From Ectocarpus siliculosus (lineage: Eukaryota > Sar > Phaeophyceae > Ectocarpales > Ectocarpaceae): a stretch of DNA of 10,230 bases. The DNA lies in NCBI GenBank assembly GCA_000310025.1, contig FN648481.1:143802-154031 (forward strand), written 5' to 3'. Both the position numbers and the translations under genes were made by a program. The notes below the pieces were generated by a model. It saw nothing but the letters and a program-made list of their open reading frames with translations, ran no database searches and was not told where the DNA came from. Shown piece by piece: positions 1 to 8,017 of the stretch. Numbering within the stretch: the stretch's first letter is position 1; each line of letters opens with the position of its first letter.

Positions 1-310
1 GAAAAAGAAAGGGAGGGTCCGTTTTTTTTTTTTTTTTTTTTGTACCCGCAAACTGGGTGGTACGCGTGGGAAAAAGGGTACGTTTTTTGTCCCCCCCCCC
101 CCCCCCCCCCCCCCCAGAAGCATACGGGGGGTGGTGGAAATTTTTTTTTTTAAATTTTTTTTAAAAAAAACCCTTGAAGGAAAATTTGTTATTTGGGTAA
201 TGCCCCGCCCATTTTTTGGATCAGGGAGGGGCCCCTTTTTCGGGAAGAAAGGGGGGTTTTAAAAAAAAGTGTAAAAGGGGCCCCCCCCCCCCCCCCCCCC
301 CCCCGGCCCC
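1..310. repeat. Homopolymer-dominated, probably low-quality sequence
   Basis: The stretch is built mostly of single-base runs: 20 T at 22-41, 25 C at 91-115, T and A runs at about 140-170, and 24 C at 281-304. Even the bases between them come in blocks of three to six. Such a pattern is unusual for natural DNA and resembles poor base calling at the end of a read or contig. The transition to ordinary mixed sequence is sharp at about 305-320. A natural homopolymer-rich satellite is possible but less likely. Short open frames across this part should not be trusted. Confidence 0.6.
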
Positions 311-443
311 CGGCCCCCGGCAGGCAAAGCCACCAACACCGACGCGGCGTACGGCTGCGCGCTACTAGCGATGCAAGGCCTTCGAAGCACTGGCGCCGCC
401 GTTACCACCACCACCCCGACATCGTCACAAAAGTCAGCAAAAG
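305..443 (-). CDS. Possible small coding exon, product unknown (tentative)
   Basis: On the minus strand, a pyrimidine-rich run ending in CACCAG at 444 resembles a splice acceptor. It is followed by about 46 open codons with mixed, non-repetitive amino acids (beginning ADFCDDVGVVVVTAAP) before the frame runs into the homopolymer zone. The stretch is GC-richer than the DNA upstream of it on that strand, and its composition looks coding-like. No domain is recognised, no start or stop is visible, and the downstream continuation is lost in the low-quality zone. It could equally be a chance open frame. Confidence 0.15.
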
Positions 444-859
444 CTGGTGCATAAAAACGAACTGGTGATGTTTTATTGGGGGCAGCCGGGAGGGAGGGAG
501 CCCGATGCTTTAGAAACGAAAGCAGAAGTTCCTCCCCTCTTTTGTCCGCGCTCTCGTTTCTGGTACGTGCGGGGAGTTCGAACCTTGCGCCGTTTTGAGT
601 GTTGTGAAGAATTACGAGCGCCGCGGGGTGGAAGGGTTGGGTGTACGGGCGGGTGGGTGCCTTTGAGTTCGAGAGAGCATGGCGTGGGTCGCTCGTGGGG
701 GGAGAAGACAAGACGGCTGTCGACTGGAGGGGGGTGTCTTAGAAATCAGACGAAACTGTCGCTGCCGTGCGAACCAGCAGCTCCCACAACATTGTTTTAC
801 GAAACATGCTGCAGACTGCCGCGTGTTACCCGTTTTTGATCGAAGCTTGTGGGCGATGG

Positions 860-873
860 GTGTGTGTGTGTGT
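860..873. repeat. (GT)7 microsatellite
   Basis: Fourteen bases of perfect GT alternation are followed by TTCG. Related GT-rich tracts occur at about 1308-1329 (interrupted by CGTTTT) and 1748-1759 (six units followed by TTTCTCC). All three have the same orientation. Confidence 0.8.
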
Positions 874-1747
874 TTCGATCATGTCGTCGCACCCTCTTAT
901 ATGGGAAGGGGGCTTCCGCAACGATTGTGCGGAGTGTTACCGGCGGGCCACTTGTCAAACTTAACAACGTCGATAACTGGACTGGTTGTTGGGGGGGGGG
1001 TGCTTTGCTATCCACGTCAATCCCCCATTTGTCCTGGAACCTCTTTTCGGGAGTCTGGTATGGTATCGGGCGCTAGGCGACCCTGTTCTTCTCAGGAGAG
1101 CGACCGCGCACAGCGAGCGCCTTCGTGCGTCGAGACAGCTGAAAGCTTTAAGAAGCACTGTAAGTTACTCGGGGAAGCTGAAGCAAGAGCAGTGCAATGG
1201 TATTGTTTTCGCGCACAGGGCTGTATCGTAGGAGTAGTCTATGAATAGAGTTTTGTGTGTTGTATACAGACAGACAAGTGCGTGGTTTTCGAGAACCAAA
1301 TTTTTTATGTGTGTGTGCGTTTTTGTGTGTATTGCTCTCATCCTATTTTCTGTTTTTGGGTGTCCTTGCTCTAGGCTGTCAAAAGACGAAACGGCTGCTT
1401 GCTTTAGCTCAGTAGTAGGCTGAGAAGATGAAGCATATTATTAATGCTTTGGCGTAGTGCGTAGGGTGCGGGCGTGCCACCACTAGTGGCGGGAAATGAA
1501 CGGACGCACACGTGGGCTGGCTGTGGTACCAAAGGATTGATTTTGCCCCCGCCGAGAGGGGAAGAACGAAGGGGGGAGAGAGACAGGCAGCCATCAAGCC
1601 GGCAAGTAAATGGGGGCCGTCGCAAGGGAACATGCACTCCAGACTTACGTACGGTCGGTCGTCGGAAGGCCCTGCCGATTGGGTAGACATTTACGATTGA
1701 GTGAGAGATACTTCTGCACACACGTGTAATACTTCGTGTATGTTAGA

Positions 1748-1759
1748 GTGTGTGTGTGT
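1748..1759. repeat. (GT)6 microsatellite
   Basis: Twelve bases of perfect GT alternation are followed by a short pyrimidine run. This is one of three GT tracts on the plus strand in the gene-poor left part. A complementary (AC)6 lies at 6451-6462. Confidence 0.75.
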
Positions 1760-1988
1760 TTCTCCACCTAGAAACTTAGCTCGGCAGAGGCCAGATCAAG
1801 AACAAGCCATGGACGGTCGGGCAGCAACTTTTACGGCGAACGGGCCACGCGACGGTCTTCCTGCCACACATGACGCCGCGCTATGTTTGCCGGGTTCTCT
1901 TGTTTGTGGTCGACAATACACCAGACACGTACGTTTCCTGCGGGGGGGGGGCAGGGTCCTATACGAAAAGCCGCGCGGTCGGAAAGTT

Positions 1989-2015
1989 GGGGGGAGGGGG
2001 GGAGGGGGGGAGGGG
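1989..2015 (+). other. G-quadruplex-forming candidate
   Basis: Four G runs of 6, 7, 7 and 4 bases are separated by single A residues. Four G-tracts with one-base loops are the classic pattern for a very stable intramolecular G-quadruplex. Another G run follows at 2022-2026, and a G10 run lies just upstream at 1942-1951. Nothing in the flanking sequence shows whether the block is transcribed. Confidence 0.7.
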
Positions 2016-2656
2016 CGAATTTGGGGGATTGTTGAATCCCTAGACACCTTCATGGGGCGGCGGCTGTATGAAAGTACCAAAGGAAGCGGCCGGTTGTTGC
2101 TGTCACCTACCATCCATCTTGTTGCTGTATAGTGAACCGAGTAAAATCGTGGTTCGTTTTGGCGCTCCCAGCGCTTCGTTCGCTCGTGTGCGCAGTGAAT
2201 GTATCCGAATCACGTGAAAATGCACTACATACATGCGACAGCCGTGCCATTATTGTTCTTCTGTTCGTTGTTCTTCACCAAAATGTGTTGCACGCGTTGC
2301 CGCAACTACAGGTGGTGGTCATGGGGTGGCAAACCGCAGGAAAAGTAAGCATTTGCATACACCAAGAGTGCGGCGAGGTTTGAGCATAATAACGGGTCGC
2401 GGTTTGGTTGTTCAAAACCACTTTTCATTTTTTTTTTTTCGCACCGCACCCTCTGCGAGCACCGCTTCTGGACCTGGCCCTGTCCTCTCTGTGCAGTTGT
2501 TTATGCACGTACGAGAGGAGGACGCGGACGGGTGCACGGAACGAAATAAATGTTCTTAAAAAGTCCCTGATACTATCCACCAGTTTTAGCTTGCAGTTGA
2601 GACCACTCATCGATGCCTTTTGAGAACGAACGGGGCTCTCACGCAATAAATCGTGT

Positions 2657-2686
<30 letters not shown>
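2657..2686. repeat. (AGC)10 trinucleotide repeat
   Basis: Ten uninterrupted AGC units. On the minus strand one frame reads this as a poly-Leu stretch, but that open frame has no other protein-like character, so I treat the array as a noncoding microsatellite. The same triplet class, read as CTG on the plus strand, encodes Gln runs in the minus-strand gene at 3977-6088. Confidence 0.85.
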
Positions 2687-2687
<1 letters not shown>

Positions 2688-3976
2688 CGAGTAAGCTCTC
2701 CGTGTGAGACAACAGCCATGTAGCCGTAAAGTCACCATCCGCCACAAAAAGGTGGATGGACGGAATAACTCGCTTTCTCCCGCCGGTGTAACACGGCATC
2801 ATCAATATTTTTGGTCACACACTTCCAAACCAAGTGTTTTCATTTTCCTGTACTCTTTGTATTAGTTTGTAAACCCAAATATGGTTAAAATCCAAGTCCG
2901 TGTACTTGGATCGGCAACACGCAAGAAACAAAGACTCACAACAAGAACAACGACCCCTGTACTTGGAAGGCGCACCATTTGCGCTGCTTCCTTCCTACCC
3001 TACAAGTTACAGCCTCAACCCGCCCGATTTAGGAAAACAAAAAACAAACGACACTTCTTCTCTGCACGACGCAGAGCACAAAAAAGTCGTCTCCGCTTGC
3101 ACGCTGTACGAGTGACCACGGTAAGGGCGTGCGGCACGAAAGAGGACCACTGCAACAAGGGCGCGGGCGTACATGCTTCGACATTCAACACGGGAGCAAG
3201 CCATCCCCGCTACGACCAACGACGAAATCTGCTGGCTTTCTCAAGTAACCAAGCACACACTGCACGCGCCTCCGCCACGGGATAAAACACAGCCACATCA
3301 CCCAAGGGACGGGTTTGACTACCCCTCCCCCCGGCCCTCAACCCCCGCCGCCCTCTACGTCACCGGAAACCTCACCGGCTGAGGAAAAAAAATAAAGAAA
3401 GAAGTACAGGCGCACGCCCTTTTGACAGAGTGCACGAAGAAGTTTGTACCTGGCCTAACTTTTCCGCGCAAAACACGAACAACATGGTCGCCTTCTCTCC
3501 ACCAGGTAGAAGGTACTGTGTACCTACCAAGACCGGCAACCGTTTTCAACACGAATGCGAAGGAAAGAGTGCGAACACGTCTATCGCGAAAGAGTGCAAA
3601 CCCTATGCCGTATGTACACACGAAGAGCGGAATCCGACAGACGGGTAGGCTCGACCGGCGGTCGTTCATTGCCGGTATGGGAAAAAAAAAAAAAACTGTT
3701 ATCGTACATAGCATAACCGTTCGGTCTGCTCTGTCCTAAGAGAGAGACGTGCATGAATATCTCGGTCAAAAGTGGTGTTTTATACCGTACGCAAGAAAAA
3801 TATGAGTAGACAAATTTACTTGTTCTAGAAACAAACGCAAGTTGTACCTCCTCCACTGTTCACACCCACCATGACATCCCTTCGCAAAACAACAAACAGC
3901 ATGTTGCGCGTGCAAAAGCACATTTCTTCTTCTCCCCTGGCGGCCGCCGCAGGGTGTTGGGGGGCCGTCCTCGACA

Positions 3977-5564
3977 TCACCCAGCCCCCACCGGCACGGG
4001 CGTCGTCTCCGCCTTCTGCTGCCGCTCGCGCTCCGCCCGCCGTAGCGCCATCAGCTCCGTGATGGACACGAACGCCGGCGCCTTCTCGCTCACGAACCGG
4101 CCCCGCGTCCGCTTCCTGGACCTGGCGGCCTCCTGGCGGTACCGGTACTTGACCGGCTTCCCGGGCTCGCGGGCGAGGTTCTCCTCTCCGTCAACCGCCC
4201 CGCCCGCCCCGCCGCGGCTGCCGCCGCCGCCCCCGCCGCCGCCCCCGCCGAAGCTCATGGTGACGTTGCGCATGAGCTGGAACAGGTCCCCGACCTTGGA
4301 GGAGGAGCTAGCGTTGTTGTTGGGGGGGGGCGACGACGACGGAGAAGAAGAAGGGTCGGGGATGACCGGGGTGTCGTCGTCGTTGCTGCTGCTGCTACTG
4401 CTGCTGCTGCTGCCGCTGACGACTGCTGACGTGAGGAGCGGCGCTCCCCCTGGTGTTTTCGGCTCTTCTGCTGTGTTGGCTGCTCTCCCGACCCTACTAC
4501 CGCCACAGCCTACGTCATGAGAAACCCCTGCTGCGTTCTTCACGCCTTCGCCGGCGGCGGGCAGGCCGGAGGAGGTCGCTGCCGCCGCATCCTCGTCGCC
4601 GCAGACGGTCGAACCTCCGCTGACCGCGCGCACGACGCCGCCGCTGACGCCGCGCTCCACCCCGCCGCTAACCGCCCGAGGCACCCCGCTCCCCCCGTCC
4701 ACCAAGAACACCTTGCTGCGGTGGTGGCGGTGGCGTTCGTCGTCCTCTTCACCGTCGCTGCCGCTGTCCGCCTCGTTCGTCGTCTCGGAGGAGTGACGCT
4801 TGGCCGGCGCCGGCCGGGCGAGTTCCGCCGCCGCTGCCGCTGCCGCCGCCGTCGCCGCCGCCGCCTCCGCCAGGGCCCGGCGGCGCGCCCTGAGGCGGGC
4901 GAGCGCTCTCGCGCGGTGCCTGCGGGCCATGTCGGTGAGGGGGGGGTGGACGTCCGGGGCGAGCCACCTGTCGTTGTCGTTGTCGTAGCCGCCGCCGCCG
5001 CCGCCGCCGGTTTGCTGCTGGGAGTGGGTCGGAGCTGCGCTGCTACTGCTGCTGCTGCTGCTACCGCCGTTATTGCCCGGTCGGGCCCCACCGCCGTCCC
5101 TCTCGAGCGTCCCCGGGATCAGGCTCCAGAGGTTGTTGATGGACGGTTTGTCCACCTTCTCTTGTTGCAGCTGCCGTTGCCGTTGCTGCTGTTGTTGCTC
5201 TTGATAGTACTCGCGCTGCTTCTGCTGCTGATAAGCGTGCTGCGGCGGGTACGAGTACTGCCGCTCGTCATGCTGCCCACGGTAGTCGTGCTGCTGCGGG
5301 GGGTAATGGACGCGGGCGGCGTGGGCCGGAGCAGGACGGGTGGCGGAAGCAGTGGCGGGATGAGCCGCAGCAGCAGCAGTAGCAGCAGCAGCAGCCGTAA
5401 CGGTCGCGTAGTCGCGGTGGTACTGATCCCGAACGACGTGGTGATGCGGAGCAACATCTTGCTGCTGGTAAACCCTAAATTGCTGCCTGCTGCTGCCCCC
5501 GGGACCAACGGCGGCAGCGGAGAGCAAGGAAATTTCGGGTTGTTGCTGCGCGTGCCGCCGCCGC

Positions 5565-5596
<32 letters not shown>

Positions 5597-5722
5597 AAGG
5601 AACGCCCACGCATCCAAGGAAGGGGGGTTTTGGTGTAGTGTCATGACGGCCCGCGGATCCGAAGCCGCCGCCATCGGCGGATCGAAGCGAGGTGTCCACT
5701 CACTCTGTCGCCGAGGAGGAGC

Positions 5723-5756
<34 letters not shown>

Positions 5757-6088
5757 TTTTGGGGAAGGTGCGGTATCCATCGCGCTCCTGTTGCTCCAGT
5801 AGCTGGAGCAAAGTCTTGCCGGCTTGAAACTACAGGGACTTCTGCGGTAGTAGCGTAGTAGTCCACGCGGCGGTGTTGCTGTTGCTGCTGCTGCTGCTCC
5901 TCCGGGTGCGACGGCGGGCCAGACCTCGAGGCGAGCACCGGCGACGGATAGAACGGGTAGGGGTGTGAGCGTGGCTCCTCGTCCGGGATCGGCTGCTGCT
6001 GTTGCTGCGGGTTGGTCCGCCCCCCCTTGTCCCCTGCTGCTGCGACTGGTGGCACGGACGGTGAGGTCGGATTTTGGCCTCTTGGCAT
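3977..6088 (-). CDS. CCT-motif-like, low-complexity putative transcriptional regulator
   Basis: A roughly 703-residue frame from the first ATG at 6088 to TGA at 3979-3977. Most of it is low complexity: Gln runs (10 CAG codons at 5567-5596), Ala, Ser, Gly and Pro runs, and His/Tyr/Gln-rich stretches, typical of a disordered nuclear regulator. Near the C terminus, residues about 644-669 (4082-4159) match the second half of the CCT motif of plant CONSTANS-type proteins: K-x-V-K-Y-x-x-R, an internal A-x-S-R-x-R, then G-R-F-V. CCT motifs mediate nuclear import and protein or DNA binding. The Arg-rich first half is not adjacent. A weak candidate, R-A-R-A-L-A-R-L-R-A-R-R-R, sits at residues about 389-406 (4871-4924). 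A short ordered-looking motif, INNLWSLIPG, lies between Gln- and Ser-rich parts. The frame stays open upstream to 6241, and a splice acceptor is likely at 6186, so the true N terminus is uncertain. Confidence 0.65.
4082..4159 (-). other. CCT motif, C-terminal half
   Basis: These 26 codons align without gaps to the second half of the CCT consensus. The shared positions are a leading Lys, Tyr at position 5, Arg at 8, Ala at 12, Ser-Arg at 14-15, Arg at 17 and Gly-Arg-Phe-Val at 20-23. This is the best family signal in the minus-strand gene. It rests on consensus knowledge from memory and on no computed score. The residues just before it are Gly-rich, then acidic, and lack the usual Arg/Lys helix. 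Confidence 0.6.
5567..5596 (-). repeat. (CAG)10 encoding poly-Gln
   Basis: Ten uninterrupted CTG units on the plus strand encode ten consecutive Gln in the minus-strand gene. Shorter CAG/CAA Gln runs lie at about 5877-5898, 5181-5200 and 5995-6010, and a GCC/GCG poly-Ala run at about 5725-5756. Tracts like these are prone to length polymorphism. Confidence 0.85.
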
Positions 6089-6185
6089 CCCCTGGTACAG
6101 GGGCTTGGATTGGTCGTTGTCCGCCCGGGTCGCCACGGGGGCTGGCCTTGGCGCGGGGGCGACTGCCGGCGGAACTTCCTTGCTG

Positions 6186-6200
6186 CTGGGAGGGGAGAGA
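6186..6200 (-). other. Probable splice acceptor of the CCT-like gene
   Basis: Reading the minus strand, an almost pure pyrimidine tract (CCTCTCCTCTCTCCCCTCC, about 6207-6189) ends in CAG at 6188-6186, directly upstream of the open frame. This is a textbook 3' splice site. If used, the coding exon begins at 6185 with one base completing a codon and continues in frame through 6088. A candidate upstream exon has ATG at 6365-6363 and a GTGCGT donor at 6353-6348, but its phase does not match the main frame, so the first exon remains unidentified. Confidence 0.5.
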
Positions 6201-6670
6201 GGAGAGGGCGTGCGTTGAGAGCACTCGCGAGAGGAGGTAGGCTACACAAGGGCAAGCAACGTTTTTGATGTCTACGGGTGCCAGCACACAAGAAAGAGCA
6301 TGAAGCCGCTCTCGGATTTTTCGCAATTCTGTCAACACATTTTCAGAACGCACGCAATCCGCCATCCACCCGCTCGCTGCTGCGCTTCGGGGCGACCGAG
6401 CGCGCGCGCGAGGGGGTCGTCAGCAACATGCAAGCGATCACAAGCCGCAAACACACACACACCTGGCGTTCCTCGCGTGCAGACCAAGCAAGGCAGCCGC
6501 TGCTCCGTTAAGCTCTTCGTCCGTGACGTTTGGCATGATGGCGAACCCCAGTCCGCTGCTGCTGCGTTCTGTCTTCTTTTTTCGGTCGGTTTATGAAAAG
6601 GAAAGGGAGATCACGGATTGCCCTTCCGCCACGCCAGACCAAGACACCGGGGGGATGAGCTCGTGCACTC

Positions 6671-6755
6671 CGTCTCCCTGCCCGTCTCTCTCGTTATTTC
6701 TCTCTCTCTCTCGCTCGCGCGCGCTCTCTCGTCGTTCGCTTGCGCTCGCTCGCTC
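6671..6755. promoter_or_regulatory. CT-rich tract in the divergent upstream region
   Basis: An 85-base run is dominated by CTCTCT, CGCTCG and GCGCGC steps. On the minus strand, the sense strand of the CCT-like gene, it reads as a GA-rich tract about 600 bases upstream of the first in-frame ATG. GA/CT tracts are common near eukaryotic promoters and in 5' untranslated exons; that role is an inference here. Confidence 0.35.
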
Positions 6756-7139
6756 TTGGTTGCTGCTGGGACACACGGCGACAGAGCTGTGAAAGGTTTA
6801 GGGCTAAGAGTTGATTCTGAGAAATTGTTATGGGTTCTCAGGAAGCGGCGCTTTTTCGCTTTTTCGACCCGTTCGCCGACAGAAAGTTCTGATGAAGAAG
6901 AAAGTTCGTTTCTCTCCAGCCGGTTATGATTCAGTCTCCAGTCGTCGTTTGTATGAGCGTCACGGCTGTGCACACACCACCAAATGTTTCCCTCTTGTAC
7001 GCATACATCATGGGGCAACGCCCCATCGCACAACGTGGGTGACTTCGCACCGTGCGTGTGCTGTGTAGGCGGTGTCGTTGTTGCGGAGTGGCGCCACAAA
7101 CTTGATTAGATTTGAAGAAGACATAGACTATGGTCTAAG

Positions 7140-7196
7140 GGCCAGGACAGAGTGCTGCTTATTATATCATAATAATGTGCATTCTCGAGTCTGGCC
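7140..7196 (+). other. Long imperfect hairpin
   Basis: GGCCAG at 7140-7145 pairs with CTGGCC at 7191-7196. Inside, GAG pairs with CTC, TGC pairs with GCA, and the apex is a perfect 7-bp stem, TTATTAT with ATAATAA (7159-7165 and 7169-7175), around a 3-base ATC loop. Small internal loops separate the paired blocks, giving a roughly 57-nt imperfect stem-loop. A second 5-bp hairpin (TAGAC / GTCTA, 7124-7137) lies immediately upstream. Possible identities are a structured 5' element, a small-RNA precursor or a remnant inverted-repeat element. No expression evidence can be read from sequence. Confidence 0.4.
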
Positions 7197-7610
7197 GTTG
7201 ACATGATCAGCTACATCCACACTATCGCATCATGCTGTCTCGCTGTTGTCCCTGAGACGTGACGTCTACCAAGTAGTCCTGGGATCCTTGCTTGCACAGG
7301 CTAGCGGGAAAAGGGTCGGTCGTAAACCCTTACGTGACTACACCCCCGAATCGGGCATGTTAGCAGGCACGATAACTCTTATATGCGACAACTTTCGAAC
7401 CGAATTGAGCTGTGGATACCTGCGTCGACGACGGCTCGACGGTACGACTAGACCGCTCGAAAAGAAACAAAGTAACGACCGGGGACAGAAACAGCACGTC
7501 CCCTATACAGAAAATTGAAAGCCTGGGAGTTGCAATGCTCCGCAGCACCCTGCATCCCGCGCTGCTGCTGTGCTGCTGTGGACCTCAGTCCAGCACGCAG
7601 AAACGCGATA

Positions 7611-8017
7611 ATGATGCTGTTTTTCCTCCTGCTTGTTGCGATTTTTCGCACGAGCGCTATGGACGGGGTTCCTGTGTATCACGTTCGCAAGGAACAGGAG
7701 CTAGCTCCCCAGCCGGCTGCGTTGGGCCAACGGGTACAGCAGCACATCGATGGATCTGCGTCGCGCATCATTTGCAGCACAGAATTGACAAGAGGTGGGA
7801 GGGTTATGGTCTTGCCCGACCGCGCTGGTGTGTATACCGTAAAGCCGGATGGCCACTGCGGGTTTAGTGCGATGTCCGCGGGTCTGCAGGTTTGCCTCGG
7901 TAGAACAAGGGCCGCCCCCACCCCAGAGAACATGAGGAGCGTGGTCGCCCGTCGAGCCACGGAACATGTTCTTGGCGCATCCGGTGTTGAGGACTTGACA
8001 GCATGTACTCTCACCAG
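7611..8017 (+). CDS. OTU-like cysteine protease, N-terminal part (catalytic Cys motif)
   Basis: The first ATG in this frame, 7611, gives MMLFFLLLVAIF, a short hydrophobic start resembling a signal peptide or anchor. A second Met at 7659 follows a cytosolic-looking break. At 7848-7859 lies D-G-H-C followed by G-F-S-A (residues 80-87). This matches the catalytic Asp-Gly-x-Cys-x-F element of OTU (ovarian tumour) deubiquitinases, where the Cys is the nucleophile. A basic helix around R-S-V-V-A-R-R follows, as OTU folds have after the Cys loop. OTU enzymes cut ubiquitin or related modifiers from proteins. This frame stays open to a stop at 8097-8099, but the rest of the domain continues in another frame from about 7999. 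The end given assumes a 34-base intron at 7984-8017 or a nearby one-base slip. An upstream exon cannot be excluded. Confidence 0.5.

Larger units (their letters stand above)
470..3860. other. About 3.4 kb without a convincing gene
   Basis: Both strands contain only short open frames (mostly under 190 codons) whose translations look random, start at non-ATG codons or depend on microsatellites. There is no recognisable domain or run of conserved-looking sequence. The stretch holds (GT)n tracts at 860-873, about 1308-1329 and 1748-1759, G10 runs at 991-1000 and 1942-1951, a G-rich block at 1989-2015 and an (AGC)10 array at 2657-2686. It may be intergenic DNA, the long 3' untranslated region of the minus-strand gene that ends at 3977, or introns of genes extending to the left. 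Isolated splice-like sites occur, such as GGAAAA|GTAAGC near 2339-2350, but I cannot assemble them into a gene. Confidence 0.5.
6366..7610. promoter_or_regulatory. Intergenic region between divergent genes
   Basis: About 1.2 kb separates the 5' end of the minus-strand CCT-like gene from the first plausible start of the plus-strand OTU-like gene. It holds an (AC)6 tract at 6451-6462, a CT-rich block at about 6671-6755, a 9-bp stem hairpin at 6815-6843 and two adjacent hairpins at 7124-7196 around an AT-rich core. Open frames here look random. Upstream noncoding exons of either gene could lie inside it. I see no TATA box or other core element that I would assign with confidence. Confidence 0.4.

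Noticed and set aside
565-592. GAGTTCGAACCTTG resembling a tRNA B box
   Set aside because: The flanking bases do not form a T-arm stem, and no A box, anticodon arm or acceptor stem can be found at tRNA spacing.
679-1248. A 189-codon plus-strand open frame
   Set aside because: Its translation shows no domain, repeat or signal, and it crosses GT and G10 simple tracts. It is best explained as chance.
1401-1432. TTTAGCTCAGTAGTAGGCTGAG resembling a tRNA D-arm
   Set aside because: No T-arm or acceptor stem follows. The pairing is only a 5-bp CTCAG/CTGAG hairpin.
2425-2805. A minus-strand frame with ten consecutive Leu
   Set aside because: The Leu run is the AGC microsatellite read on the other strand. 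The flanks, including a Lys run from a T homopolymer, do not look like protein.
2881-3285. A plus-strand frame starting MVKIQVRVLGS
   Set aside because: Thr/Arg/Lys-rich with no recognisable motif, and overlapping frames on both strands are equally open. No support for coding.
4517-5638. A 373-codon plus-strand open frame opposite the CCT-like gene
   Set aside because: It is the mirror of GC-rich repeat codons: CAG, GCC and AGC runs on one strand read as Leu, Arg, Val or Ala runs on the other. No domain-like sequence remains.
5700-6365. A 221-codon minus-strand frame starting at a true ATG (6365)
   Set aside because: Most of it overlaps the main minus-strand frame and becomes Ser/Arg/Thr low complexity. 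Only its first codons could be a real exon, and their phase does not fit the main frame.
6797-6805. GGTTTAGGG, a telomere-like heptamer
   Set aside because: A single copy only, with no tandem repeats, so chance is the simplest explanation.
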